From positions 62,001 to 126,000 of the forward strand of contig JANWVV010000002.1 in NCBI GenBank assembly GCA_025055795.1: DNA of 64,000 nt. Reading direction: 5' to 3'. Positions 52,701-62,242 of this stretch are shown here, piece after piece. The notes beneath the pieces are model-generated. The model was not told the DNA's origin. It saw nothing but the letters and a program-made list of their open reading frames with translations, and did no database searches. How positions within the stretch are numbered: position 1 is the stretch's first letter; every line of letters starts with the position of its first letter. This DNA is from Gemmataceae bacterium. GTDB lineage: Bacteria; Planctomycetota; Planctomycetia; Gemmatales; Gemmataceae. The translations under genes and the position numbers were made by a program.

Positions 52701-52769
52701 GCTTCGGACTCGGTTCTGAGCCGACTGTGGGCTTTGCTCCTGTTAGTCCGTAGCTACCTGGTACGTTAA
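46710..52769 (+). CDS. Giant tetratricopeptide repeat protein (2019 aa) with an embedded peptidase-C39-like segment
   Basis: Many TPR units (e.g. ALASLERALTLDPRRVEAYDLKAERLAEMGRYDEAI); about aa 300-460 has VPFFIHLVEAGFNHFRLVVGMDLLRNTLLLGEADEPYLM; GTG start. Confidence 0.9.
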   Translation: METSDRQQARQQQPGAAEITQLRVLYSRGKYLQAWNLARQFAPLRYWQGTPARLLAGRLAMQLGAPRLGQRLHLVAWRQAPAHLEAIYYFTRYLLERFGPVSAWRFARQQQDWSVASPELQADWWALLAFVVARFRDWDRAERWLHRAEQLAPEHPWPLVERAGVYELAERYEEGLEATQRALTLRPWYRPAVQAAAHLLLRMGRSTEALDLLLASQQHLECGLIAAQTAIIHYELEQYDAALQALEQYEALSPLLEPQSQQWLLARRVDILLRLGRVTEALPLTRQVREDFYQALGERLSAWTVATPPRRLQLLKTHRWPGLTAEQFLAQWWKHPVPQPLREPTPLVPDGLPSITTRLRWQQGGWIVREFRLTAEAAIQLLERDVPFFIHLVEAGFNHFRLVVGMDLLRNTLLLGEADEPYLMEAPLQNLLQRQAAFGPRASVVVPQGEAARLDGVNLPDAEVYDRLADLQKALHDHDRTAAVMLLKQLGRDYPDHPLILFAELALAHYDAHPVRLLRCYDQLLQRHPQEVTWVLGKVAVLRELQRGEEREALLHQASQWPQAEPVVLLNLAQTLLSQVTERDRAAWLLRRVLRARPQAPSAHTLFLLATLLWETQRFDEALDYFRLACTLDEREDQFAEAYARTALVQQQTADALRLFQNKGPRASVPQATATKALYFLLLDRGEPQHARLALDQAIRKLTEQWVKEQQASQGGTTEPPAPSYPLTGHTTASHSADPVVAASEAAIVSNKASEPVQVASSAAKRTKVQETLGELLLFRAELYAASRQFEAAYQDLGSARPHVYTTRWLRVAARVAYCQSDFAAVVRHLQELTRLQPFDLEAQRNLLMALQETEGRAAVRSRLLQLCQLYPHHYPFLKLRVEFFAADPDADVLQAIQALLDECSEDAWAWRQWAWQLTERKQFCQAEAAVEQAGRLEPGHREYYAVSSHLLKRMDRVEEAIRTLRCALQQNIDQELLINELLQLSRSQDEKRAALDFIVQQLRQQSHNGEGLVAYFQQAHQVIAAHTLPDPDEHLQLLETLQGLLDRRPDLWVAWSLVIHQLMGLARLEEAEVYAREAVARFPLVGRLWLDLAQVCQGLHKREESVEALRGAFRAAPGWPAAVQALAEAYKQQGEHQEAIQVWELAGPRLPLEGAAHGMWAATLWEAGQSTEALQRLEYALQLDPHFDLGWQWLSQWTEQLQQADRAVAFARELTRLRPGNPEVWIRLARLLTQPSDHEEALASLERALTLDPRRVEAYDLKAERLAEMGRYDEAIAAAQPPLLAGNLPLVLQGRLAWVEARRGNFAAAIPPMQALVAIEPTYLWGWRQLAEWYNATGQTALYLEATEELVRLQPEHPLHLALRGEARLKMQDRAGAKADLREALRLAPGFSQAAALLFDICLADDEIREARQALALLQEHLSGPESALRQLQLAVRLGDRESALQAFTEICEGPGQSPEPLHSALQELKKAGWENEGVQLLRQTWQGGGPFHPWVPLLWIDSAEGQAAEPAERLRAVDVLVKAYPKFVPGHEAKAEQLVQAGRYEEALAACQPADLKPEPPDLRACAAWIEAQRGRLQEAILRIRQLLTEYPQFSRGWHYLALWYKTTERYRECLEAAEQLVRLEPQHPWAYLHRGDARWHLGDLRGACQDYRRALELDPSSEAAAVQLIATLLADKEIDKAAEEYERLAERYDTPQVRLFGLQIACHRGQREDALTRFHALARDPETTLDILREAARSFDQQNWQQTLMAELKVIVDDPAVQPAAVALWAERLIPLGQQEKLIDMLPRWRLTHPAVIRAGLLALLRTLPQYGHPVRGLITHYADLLRADTEAWAIAGQALAATGQYAHAAAWLTDWRTRPGLTPAMLRPLAVAYRLLGQHDRAADVCHAALQLPAAPAELLDFRAWAALDAVLARRTDEAAQHLARLQADGIPDELLPLAHLTRAGLLVLSATPQDKSHALREARHLLRSVWPHHKKIPGLLHAYRHTVRLVASASDSVLSRLWALLLLVRSYLVR

Positions 52770-52966
52770 ACGGGATCTGCAACTGACGGACAAGTAGATC
52801 TGAAAGGCGTTTTACAAACGGTCGGACACCAGTGTTGTCTCGACGCCTGCGAGTCGACCGCTACGATGGGTAGGGAAGGGACGGTGGATGCCGTCGTCTG
52901 TACCTCGAACAGGGCGGCGCGAGGTGGTATGTAGCACACGTTCAACAATCCAAAGAGGCTGGAACT

Positions 52967-54196
52967 GTGACTGTACGAGCCACTTTGCAGTTGATGCGAC
53001 GATTGATGCGGGAGACCGACAAGCGTCTGCTCTGGCGTCTGTTTTATCTGATGGGGTTCAAGGGGGCGTTGTCGGTTCATCGCCATAAGTTACGATTGCG
53101 TCGTGGGCGGTTTTTTCCTCCTTTTCTGTATGTCTCGGTCATCAATAGCTGCAACCTGCGTTGTCAGGGGTGCTGGGTAGACGTCTCGGCTCGTCAGCAG
53201 GCAATGCCCCCGGAAATGTTTCACCGGTTGATCCGCGAAGCCAAGCCACTCGGAAATGTGTTTTTCGGTATTGTGGGGGGCGAACCCTTGATGCATCCCC
53301 ACTTGCTGGACATGCTGGCCGAGCATCCAGATTGCTACTTCCAGATATTTACCAATGGGCATTTCCTGACACCGGAACGGGCCCGTCGGATGTATGAACT
53401 AGGGAACGTGACCCCCCTCATTTCCGTGGAAGGGACTGAGCGAGTTTCGGACATCCGCCGGGGACGCCCCGGTGTGCTAAGTAAAACGCTCCAAGGGCTA
53501 CGCCATGCTCTGGATGCCGGCTTACTGGTGGGGGTTTGCACCAGTGTGTGCCGCAGCAACATCAATGACTTGTTGCGGGAAGAATGGATCGATCAACTGA
53601 TCCGCTGGGGGGTGCTTTATACCTGGTTTCATGTTTATCGACCGATGGGGCCGCAGCCCCATCCGGAGTTATGCTTGTCGGCTGAGGAGGCTTTGCGAGT
53701 TCGACGCTTCGTGGTCGAGATGCGAGCACGCAAGCCTATCATCATCATCGATGCTTATCACGATGGCGAGGGCCGGGCCTTGTGCCCTGCTGCCAATGGC
53801 CTGAGTCACCATATCAATCCTTGGGGTGACATCGAACCTTGTCCAATTGTCCAATTTGCCTGCGAATCTATCGATCCACGTGTCGATGACCGACCGCTGA
53901 GGGATAAATTTCTGCAATCGTCATTTCTGGCCGCTTTCCGCCGCCTGGCTACCCAAACCACCCGCGGTTGTATCGTCTTGGAGCGTCCGGACCTGTTGCG
54001 GCAACTGGTGGAGCGGCATGCCGCCCGGGATACGACCGTGCGACAGACGGCTCTAGCCGAGTTGGCGGCCCTCAACCCGCGACCCTCTCAATACTTGCCC
54101 GGACAAGAAATTCCCGAACGCAACTGGCTATATCGCTGGGCGAAACGACTATTTTTCAACGACTTTGGTGTGTATCAATCCCTGGAAAGACGATGA
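52967..54196 (+). CDS. Radical SAM protein with SPASM-like C-terminus
   Basis: CNLRCQGC (CxxxCxxC), FGIVGGEPLMHPHLLDML, C-terminal LCPAANGLSHHINPWGDIEPCPIVQFAC; GTG start. Confidence 0.92.
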   Translation: MTVRATLQLMRRLMRETDKRLLWRLFYLMGFKGALSVHRHKLRLRRGRFFPPFLYVSVINSCNLRCQGCWVDVSARQQAMPPEMFHRLIREAKPLGNVFFGIVGGEPLMHPHLLDMLAEHPDCYFQIFTNGHFLTPERARRMYELGNVTPLISVEGTERVSDIRRGRPGVLSKTLQGLRHALDAGLLVGVCTSVCRSNINDLLREEWIDQLIRWGVLYTWFHVYRPMGPQPHPELCLSAEEALRVRRFVVEMRARKPIIIIDAYHDGEGRALCPAANGLSHHINPWGDIEPCPIVQFACESIDPRVDDRPLRDKFLQSSFLAAFRRLATQTTRGCIVLERPDLLRQLVERHAARDTTVRQTALAELAALNPRPSQYLPGQEIPERNWLYRWAKRLFFNDFGVYQSLERR

Positions 54197-54385
54197 GGAA
54201 CGGCTTCCCCTGCCGCCGAAGAATGCGATAAAATTAAGACTGTTACAACTCGTCATTAACAGAACAAGACGGGGAGGGACGTAGGTACGGGCCGATCCCA
54301 CCAGCTCTGCTAGTGTGGGCAACCAAGATGTTGCAATCAATGAAAGGCCCGGCCGCCTGAACACACAAGTGCCAAGGGGGTCAAC

Positions 54386-57300
54386 GTGTCGATCATCGTG
54401 CAATGTCCGCATTGCGAGATGAAGTTCAACGTTCAGGCGGATCTGGTTGGTAAGCCATTACGTTGTCCGAACATGGGCTGCCGCAAGGTTTTCAAGGTGC
54501 AGCCTCTGACGGCGGTGGAGCCGGAACCACCAGCCGGGCCTGCTCCCGCTCAGCCGGGGACAACTTCCGCAGCGATCTCTCATTCTGCAGCGAGCTCGCC
54601 GCCCCAAACAACTACTCCTCGCAGTGATAGCCTGACCCAAGAGCAGGTTAAAACGAACAAGAACCGGTCGTCTACCACAGTGCCACGTCCCCCCACTGTA
54701 GCCAGATCCCCGGCCACCGGGAGCAAACCACCTCCCCTCCCTTCTTCGCTCGCCCATGCTTCAGCGGCAACGACACCCGATCACCAGGAGGTTTCCGAGA
54801 TATCTCAGCGCACTCAGGCGGATGTGGGGAAAAGTGGTGAACCCGACCAGGCCGCACCGCGGGAAGTCGAATGGTCAGCGGGATTGGAAGCGCCGGAGGC
54901 GTCGGTATCCCCCCCTGATCGCTCAATACAAAGCGAAACGGTTACGGTGTATGAGCAGTCGTCTGCAAATGAGCTAGAGTCCCTGCTACTGCCCGAACGC
55001 CGCCGCCGATCGTGGGCTCCGCTAATCCTGATTGGTCTGTCGATCAGCGCAATATTGTTATTGGGATTTTCCGCCTTTTACCTGCTTTACTACCAGGATT
55101 TGGCGGAGCGGCAGTTGGCAGCTACAGCGGAAGAGAACTACAAGCAAGGCAATTACGCAGCGGCGGCCAAGGATTATGAGCAACTGGCCCAGGGATATCC
55201 GAATAGTCCTGAGGCGGAGAAGTACCGCTTTTTCGCTGATCTTTCCCGCTTACAGGCGGCGGTACGGGTAGTAACCAACCGTCAGGACTACACAGCCGCC
55301 TTGACCCAATGGGAAGAGTTTGTGGGAACCTACCGGCAGTCACCGTGGGCCAAACCCAACAGTGGCTATGGTCACGACATTCTCGAGGCCGGCAAAAAGT
55401 TATGTGAGGACATGATTTATGTGGCCGACGAACAGCTCCAAAAGTTCCGTAACGACCGGACGAATCAGTCTGCTTTGGAGGGGGAAGTCCGCAAGGCTAT
55501 TCCTAAAGGACGAGAGTTGGTAAAGACCCTGGAGACCTTCCGTGCCGCTGATGATCCGCCCCTAGACAAACTGCGACAGGAATGGGAACGCTTGGAAGAG
55601 GAATTGCAACGGGAAGAGTCACGTCGGCAAGCTCTGGCCCAAGCTCGTCAGCACCTGCAGACTGTGACCGATGCACGAATCGCTCAGGCTGAAAGTGCCT
55701 TGGCAGCGGCAGGTTGGCTCCAGGATCCGGAAGCGCAGGCGTTATTGAATGAGGCACGCACCCGTTTGCGCGCCCTTATTCGTTACGAACCCGACCCGGC
55801 AGCGGCCCAGACGCCCCCTGTCAGCATGACACGGAACATTTACTGCATTGCCGCCATGGGTACAACTGCCCGTTTGGCACCACCCGGGGCCGTTGAGGGC
55901 ACGTCGGCAGTGTTTCCCATTGTCGCCCGGGGGATCCTGTACGCCCTGGACGAAGACAGCGGTCAGCTGTTATGGGCCGCCCGGGTTGGCACGGACATAA
56001 CTTATACCCCCACTCAAGCGCGTCTCGCCCTGCCGGAAGGGGTCACGGAGGGACTCATCTGTCCCATACATGCCGGCGGCCAATATGGTTTGGCAGCCTA
56101 TCTGCTGCGGAGTGGCGAATTACGCTGGTATCAAACATTACCCGCACCGGCTGCAGCTCCCCCCGTGGTGGTGGGGAGCCGTGCCTATGTTGCCGTGCGG
56201 GATGAGTTGGGCACAGTTTATGAGTTCGATGTCAGTGATGGTACCCGTCGAGGTCGGATCCGCTTGGGCCAGCCACTGGCCTTCCTGATTGCTGCTCCGG
56301 AAGGAAGGTATTTATACGCAGCAGCGGAAGCGCGTCGGGTTTTTACCCTAGACGCGGGTTCCCGCGACGAAGCCGACGCTCTGCTGCCGCTGCAATGTGT
56401 GCAGGTGATCCATACAGGGCACGAACCCGGAACGCTCCGGTCTGCTCCGGTCATTCTGGATGTGCCCGCCTTGGCGGCTGCCGGCACCGAACGCCGCCTC
56501 CTATTGTGTCAGGCCAATGGTGCCCGCAGCATGAAGCTCCGGCTATTTACGCTGCCGCCTCTCCCGCCGGGGCTCCCTGCCGATGGATTGCCGCCGGAAA
56601 TCCGTCCCAACTCCGTCGATTATCCCCTCGAAGGATGGACAAGTTTCCCTCCACGCAGTGACGGCGAACGCCTGGTTGTAGTTACGGACGTCGCTCGGCT
56701 GCGGGTGTTGAATATTAATCCCAGTGGCGGGCCCGATCCTCCGTTGTCACCCCTGCCGGACCGGTCATCGCTACACACGCCAAATGATCCGAATGTTTTT
56801 CCGCTACCGGCAGCCGTGGTCCCCGCTGCTGAAGGGGCATTCCTGGTCCTGATGCGGGGAACGGTTCAGAAGTATCGACTAGGTATCCACCCCCAGCGAG
56901 GATTGGAGGTGATTGCTGTCGACACAGCCCGACCTTTGGGGGTACCGATTCAGGAACCGTTACTCAACCTGCGTCGTGACGCTGTCTGCCTGACACTACG
57001 TCAGGTGGATACCGGAGCCTGTCAGGCCGTGCTGATTCAATTGGAGGATGGGAGCATCCGTTGGCGGCGTCAGTTGGGCTTGGTGGCTGCGGATCCGCCA
57101 CAACGCCAAGGTGAAAAGGTGTTGCTACCCGGACAGGATGGCGGCCTTTTTGCCCTTGGTGCAGCCACCCTGGCCAATCCGACCGCTACGATCGTCGCCG
57201 GGACCGACCAGTTGTTAGCCGCGGTGCCGGAACAGACCGTTGGGCCAACTATGTATGCGATTTCGTCAGACCGGACACTGTTAGCCAGCGTAACACCAGT

Positions 57301-58231
57301 GGAAGAAGTTCAAAGGGACCGCAGGCAACTACGGTTACTTATCCGTCTGGTACGGGACGGACAGATCGTCCACGAAGGTCAGGTGCCCGCCCCCGCATCA
57401 CTAGCTGGGCGCCCCCTACTGGTTGGAGAGATCCTGTTGCTGCCCTTAGCCGATGGAGTCATCTACCGTCACTTACCCGGGAAAGGACTCACCGTACCGG
57501 ATAACCTTGAACCAGGACCACTGTGGCGGCAGGAACGACGCGAAACAGGGACAACAACCGCTCTGCTGGCGGCTCTGGACGACCAATCCCTACTAAGTAA
57601 CGATGGCAGCCGTTTACTCAAACGCTGGATTTGGCCCAAGGGGCAACGCTGGAGCGAGGGGGGCACCTGGGAACTACGCGAGCGGCCAGCGATTCCCCCC
57701 TTACCCTTAGTCAAGGAAGGGCGGCCTCCTCGGTTCCTCATTGCCGACGTTACGGGCAACGTCTGGTTATACTCGGCCGATCGCAGCGAGCAGGCGATAA
57801 GACGCTGGAGACCAGGTGCCGTGTTGCCCCTGGGACCGCCTACCTCAGCCATGACCCTCACGCGCGATCCCCAAGGGAACTATCGTGTGGCCTATACCGT
57901 CGATCACCGCTTCGTCGTGTGCCTGAATCCCGACCAGGACGTACCCGTGTGGATCCAACGCCATTCCGAGGGGGGGAGCGCAGCGTTGGTTGGTCCCCCG
58001 TTGGCCCTACCAGACGGAGATTGGTTAACTATTGACCTGAGTGGTCGCCTGGTCCGACTTGAAGGGGCCAAAGGAATAGCTCAAGCCACGACTGCCATCG
58101 ACCTGCCAGGTGTCTTCCCCTTGACCTCCCCCACCCTCATCAGTTCCCAAGAGGTGCTGGTGCCTCTTTCTGACGGTTCGGCTATACTCTTGACTGTACC
58201 GACGCCTGCCCAACAACCCCCGTCACCCTGA
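54386..58231 (+). CDS. Zinc-ribbon/TM/TPR protein with C-terminal PQQ-like beta-propeller
   Basis: CPHCEMKFNVQADLVGKPLRCPNMGCRKVF, TM (APLILIGLSISAILLLGFSAFYLLYY), TPR-like region, LYALDEDSGQLLWAARVG and similar blades. Confidence 0.85.
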   Translation: MSIIVQCPHCEMKFNVQADLVGKPLRCPNMGCRKVFKVQPLTAVEPEPPAGPAPAQPGTTSAAISHSAASSPPQTTTPRSDSLTQEQVKTNKNRSSTTVPRPPTVARSPATGSKPPPLPSSLAHASAATTPDHQEVSEISQRTQADVGKSGEPDQAAPREVEWSAGLEAPEASVSPPDRSIQSETVTVYEQSSANELESLLLPERRRRSWAPLILIGLSISAILLLGFSAFYLLYYQDLAERQLAATAEENYKQGNYAAAAKDYEQLAQGYPNSPEAEKYRFFADLSRLQAAVRVVTNRQDYTAALTQWEEFVGTYRQSPWAKPNSGYGHDILEAGKKLCEDMIYVADEQLQKFRNDRTNQSALEGEVRKAIPKGRELVKTLETFRAADDPPLDKLRQEWERLEEELQREESRRQALAQARQHLQTVTDARIAQAESALAAAGWLQDPEAQALLNEARTRLRALIRYEPDPAAAQTPPVSMTRNIYCIAAMGTTARLAPPGAVEGTSAVFPIVARGILYALDEDSGQLLWAARVGTDITYTPTQARLALPEGVTEGLICPIHAGGQYGLAAYLLRSGELRWYQTLPAPAAAPPVVVGSRAYVAVRDELGTVYEFDVSDGTRRGRIRLGQPLAFLIAAPEGRYLYAAAEARRVFTLDAGSRDEADALLPLQCVQVIHTGHEPGTLRSAPVILDVPALAAAGTERRLLLCQANGARSMKLRLFTLPPLPPGLPADGLPPEIRPNSVDYPLEGWTSFPPRSDGERLVVVTDVARLRVLNINPSGGPDPPLSPLPDRSSLHTPNDPNVFPLPAAVVPAAEGAFLVLMRGTVQKYRLGIHPQRGLEVIAVDTARPLGVPIQEPLLNLRRDAVCLTLRQVDTGACQAVLIQLEDGSIRWRRQLGLVAADPPQRQGEKVLLPGQDGGLFALGAATLANPTATIVAGTDQLLAAVPEQTVGPTMYAISSDRTLLASVTPVEEVQRDRRQLRLLIRLVRDGQIVHEGQVPAPASLAGRPLLVGEILLLPLADGVIYRHLPGKGLTVPDNLEPGPLWRQERRETGTTTALLAALDDQSLLSNDGSRLLKRWIWPKGQRWSEGGTWELRERPAIPPLPLVKEGRPPRFLIADVTGNVWLYSADRSEQAIRRWRPGAVLPLGPPTSAMTLTRDPQGNYRVAYTVDHRFVVCLNPDQDVPVWIQRHSEGGSAALVGPPLALPDGDWLTIDLSGRLVRLEGAKGIAQATTAIDLPGVFPLTSPTLISSQEVLVPLSDGSAILLTVPTPAQQPPSP

Positions 58232-58474
58232 AAACCACCCATCCATATTGGCATACCTCAGGCGTTTGTTATTCACTGAGATTTCCCTCTTCATTTCCTA
58301 CGATCTATGGAAACGAGTCGACGGAAACAGATCTTGGAGGGTACAACATCGGGGCTCGGGACCTTGTACTCAAGCCGGTGCGACTTCACAGGCTAAAAAC
58401 AGGATTCTTATCGGCCACCAATTAGCGCCAGGCGAAAAAATTTAGGGAAATGACAAGCCCCCACGAGGGCGAGT

Positions 58475-60484
58475 TTATCGTGCCCCGTCACTGAAGCGGG
58501 AGACAAAGTCTTGGACTTTCTTTTCTATTGCGGCCAAACTAGCCCCTAGTTGCTTGATTTCCTCGATTTCCTTCCGCTCGTTATCCCGGTTGGGATCGAG
58601 GCGATCATGAAGTTCATTAAGTTTGACCACTGCTACGGCGAAATGCTGCAACAACTGCCGCAAGGTATAGTGATCTCCTTGTTTAATGCATTCATCGATG
58701 GCGGTACCTAGTTGAGGTAAGCTGTCGCGGAAATCAGCCGTGGTGGCGACCCCCGGCCAGGTCTTCAGCAGGTACTGTCGGGCCTGGGCGTGTGCAGGGC
58801 TTTTCGGTTGCCATTCTTCCCGTAGTTTGTCCCGCCGCTGGCGGATCTCGGCATTGTCTGGAGCCAGAGTCAGGAGTTGATCGTAAGTATTTAAAGCTTC
58901 ATCGACTTCACCACGAGCTAGCAGGATGTTGATGCGAGTGATCAATGCCTTGATTTGAACGTCGCGGGCAGCGGCTTTGGGGTCGTTTTCTTGCTCGACC
59001 ACGGCTTTGAGAGCTTCAATATGTTTGGCCAGATTTTCATCGGCCTTCTTCAGAGCCGTCAGATGTTGTTGGATGTTATTAACCAGCCGTTGCGCCTCAG
59101 GGGTTTTATCAATCTGTTCACGCCAGCGTTCCAGTTCATCGGTGATCGTCTGGGTGGCGACCTGCGTGTTGCGGTGTCCCGCCTGGGCACGGGCCAGTGC
59201 CTCCTCGTTTTTGCCTTTCTTGATCAGCTCGGTAACTGCCTGGAAGCAGATAACCTGAGCGTTGCGGGCATCGGCTACCCGATTACTTAGAGTGATAAGT
59301 CCCTGGATCACAGTAGCGGCTTCGACGCGTTTGGGATCCGTTTCAAACGGAAGACTGACCACATCGTTGCCTAGGATCGGCACAGGAAATTGGCTCCCTG
59401 TTCCAGGACCCTGGGTGATGACCACACAGGCGAGATGGGCATAGGGTCGCTGCGAGCGGAACAGACCGTCCTGAAACATGAAGTTGTCCTGCGGGGACGG
59501 ATTGGCTTGGAAACCTGTTTCGCTGGCCCGGACCGTGATCTGTCCACCCGGGCGGATACTGCCTTCCTTGCTGACCAGGCGAATCGCCAATGGACCTTCC
59601 CGTGTGCCCAACTTCATGCACCGGTAGCCCAGGCCTCTGCCTGGTGGTAGTGGGGTGCGATAAGCGCTCAGAACCGCGCAGACCAGGCGGCCATCGGTTC
59701 CTACTTCACGCACGCGAAGGTAGGTATATGCCCGGGGCTGAGCCGTGAGGCTCACAGGCGGGGGGGCAGCAGGGGTAAGCAACTTGCCCGTGGCCGTCCG
59801 TGCGGGAGGTGGGGCGGGGTGATCCATCTTAAATACCTGAGCGACGGCCAATACATCGCCTACCTTCACCCAATGGTCGATGCTACCAAGCTGTCCACCC
59901 CGGACGATCACCTTAGCGGTTTCCGGGGTCGGCTCACTACTGATGTCGATAGTGCCACACAGGCCAAAATCCTGCTCCAGGAGCAGGCCTGCGGCTCGTC
60001 CCAGCCATTCAGCGGCTGTCACCCGCTGATACCGCAGGGGCGATACCAATCCGGTGAACCCGTCGTGCTGCCGGGACTGCAACTGATATACTCCATCCAC
60101 ATAATCCACACGCAAAAAATGGGTTTTGATTCCGGTTAGTTCGCGAACGGCTTCCAGTGCTGCGAACCCTTTGTCCTCATATTGTTGCCAGAGGGGATCC
60201 CATTTGTCACGAGGTGTCGAGGCCAGGTCGATTACCTCTACGGTGCCGAGTGGTCCCAAGGCCGGTTGCAGGGCTGCCAGAATGTCTCTCTCCATTTGTT
60301 GACGCACCGTGCTACCTAACGCTGGGTGCGGGGATGCTTGGATGACCACACGCCACAGATAGGGTACCTTGACCTCCGCATCCAGACTCTGACCCCATGC
60401 TGGTGACAACCAAGCCGTCATGACAATGAGCGTCACGCACGCTCTGATCATGTTGCTCACGTTCTGCTCTCGCCGCTGCATCAT
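58475..60484 (-). CDS. Secreted hypothetical protein with C-terminal helical/TPR-like region
   Basis: Signal peptide ACVTLIVMTAWLSPAWGQS; LLARGEVDEALNTYDQLLTLAPDNAEIRQRRDKL. Confidence 0.75.
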   Translation of the reverse strand: MMQRREQNVSNMIRACVTLIVMTAWLSPAWGQSLDAEVKVPYLWRVVIQASPHPALGSTVRQQMERDILAALQPALGPLGTVEVIDLASTPRDKWDPLWQQYEDKGFAALEAVRELTGIKTHFLRVDYVDGVYQLQSRQHDGFTGLVSPLRYQRVTAAEWLGRAAGLLLEQDFGLCGTIDISSEPTPETAKVIVRGGQLGSIDHWVKVGDVLAVAQVFKMDHPAPPPARTATGKLLTPAAPPPVSLTAQPRAYTYLRVREVGTDGRLVCAVLSAYRTPLPPGRGLGYRCMKLGTREGPLAIRLVSKEGSIRPGGQITVRASETGFQANPSPQDNFMFQDGLFRSQRPYAHLACVVITQGPGTGSQFPVPILGNDVVSLPFETDPKRVEAATVIQGLITLSNRVADARNAQVICFQAVTELIKKGKNEEALARAQAGHRNTQVATQTITDELERWREQIDKTPEAQRLVNNIQQHLTALKKADENLAKHIEALKAVVEQENDPKAAARDVQIKALITRINILLARGEVDEALNTYDQLLTLAPDNAEIRQRRDKLREEWQPKSPAHAQARQYLLKTWPGVATTADFRDSLPQLGTAIDECIKQGDHYTLRQLLQHFAVAVVKLNELHDRLDPNRDNERKEIEEIKQLGASLAAIEKKVQDFVSRFSDGAR

Positions 60485-60918
60485 GTGTTCCCCTATGCCA
60501 CTACAGACCAGAATAGTGAAATCTTTGAAGATAGTTCGTTGCGCACTAAGGCGGGGCCCTTTCTTCTTGTTTCAGGACTCGCCAAGAAAGTGATCAATTT
60601 CATATTACCACGGCCTTGACTAATTGCTATCGTTGAACCGATTATTCCCCACTGTTACGAACTTTGGCCGAGTGATGGTCTTTCTTGCTCATTTCCGATG
60701 CTGAGTGAGCGACCGGGGTGTTGAGCATTCCAGTAAGAACAGTGGCACACACACGATACCAGTACTACCAGTACTTCAGTATCAGCTTTCTGGAATACGC
60801 ATGGTCCTCCCCTTCTTTGGGTTGCCCGATCACAATTTGCTTTCCATGATGGAGAGTGAACTCGAAGGCATGTGGTAGCAGATGCGTAACGGCATTAGGA
60901 TGCGGGGTAAGTGTGTAC

Positions 60919-62118
60919 ATGATGAGTCCCATTCGCTGCAGCTGTGTGTGGCTGATGGTAGTCGGAACTTTGGGTTTGGCCCAGCAACCTGCCGTAGGAC
61001 CCGACAAAGCTAGCTATCCGTGGAAAGGGGTAATACCGCCTGCTGGGGCCGTGCGCGTCCGCGTGCCGATGACAGACCAGAAGACGGGCTTTTGCCACTT
61101 CTCGGCTCGTTTGCTCTTGCCACGGCCCAAGATGGCCGGCCAGACCGCTACGGCTTCTACCGATGAGAGCAAACTCCGCGAAGTGCCCATCACGATAGCC
61201 TTTGAAGCCCGGCCAGGACGCTCGCTGGTAAGTGTGCAGAAATGGCGCGAGTGGGGATTCGACGTACCGCCCCCAGGTCAAAAGGTCACGCTGCCCGAGC
61301 TGGTGATTCCGGCCATTCAGTTGCTACCCAAACCACAACGCGGTCACGACGTCTGGATCCGACTGACTCAAATTGCGCTGGACGTCGTGGATTTACCGGC
61401 GGGCAATAGTACCATTTTGGGCAGCGACCTTCTGCTATCCATCAGCGACTTGACCCGCCGGGCGGAGCACCGTTGGCAACCCCACTTCCATCTGGACGAG
61501 CTCTATCTGGACCTGACAGTACCCATCGCCCAGGTGCGGTATTCCGGCACGAGCGAATTGGTACTGCGACAGCCACCCGCTCCGACGAAACAGGCCGGGG
61601 CTTTGCTCCCGGTAGCCGTTTCCACAGCGCCCAAGGGACCACCATTGTTGAGCTATCTGTCCCTCAATGGGGTGGATCGCTATCCGCTTGCTGATGGTCG
61701 GCTCACCCCCGTTCGCGGAGTGGTGGCTTCCCTGTTGAACTGCCCTGGCGGGATCGCGTTGAGCATGGGAACCGCTCGGGCCTGTGGCATCGAACCGACA
61801 GAGCACAAAGTTCCCGGCCTAGGAGTCAATTTCAAAACAACTATTGCCAAGGCCCGTCTCAAAGAACTCCGCTTGGAACTATTCGTGGGTCCCAATTACA
61901 CCGTCCCGCGGGACCTGCTCCTGAAAGACGTCGACGTCTGGATCGATCTGCAGGATTCGGACCATCTCGTCTGGCTTGGGCCAGAGTTCTGGCGTAACTA
62001 CTTAACCGATCCCATCTATGTCTGCAGTCCCAATGGCACCTGGAAGTTGTATGGTCACGTCGATCCACAATGGCTGGCTGATCCACAATCCCGGTCAACT
62101 CATTTGCGAAAACAATAA
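60919..62118 (+). CDS. Secreted hypothetical protein
   Basis: Signal-like N-terminus MMSPIRCSCVWLMVVGTLGLAQQ, 400-aa uninterrupted frame. Confidence 0.7.
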   Translation: MMSPIRCSCVWLMVVGTLGLAQQPAVGPDKASYPWKGVIPPAGAVRVRVPMTDQKTGFCHFSARLLLPRPKMAGQTATASTDESKLREVPITIAFEARPGRSLVSVQKWREWGFDVPPPGQKVTLPELVIPAIQLLPKPQRGHDVWIRLTQIALDVVDLPAGNSTILGSDLLLSISDLTRRAEHRWQPHFHLDELYLDLTVPIAQVRYSGTSELVLRQPPAPTKQAGALLPVAVSTAPKGPPLLSYLSLNGVDRYPLADGRLTPVRGVVASLLNCPGGIALSMGTARACGIEPTEHKVPGLGVNFKTTIAKARLKELRLELFVGPNYTVPRDLLLKDVDVWIDLQDSDHLVWLGPEFWRNYLTDPIYVCSPNGTWKLYGHVDPQWLADPQSRSTHLRKQ

Positions 62119-62242
62119 CGGGCCAGAGATAGGCTACAACGGAGCATGATATCTCCACGCGTTGTGGGGATGACGCATCCGATGGAACGCTAGACCTGCA
62201 CTGATCCGGCTGAGGTGATACAACTCTAGCGCTGATTGGGAG

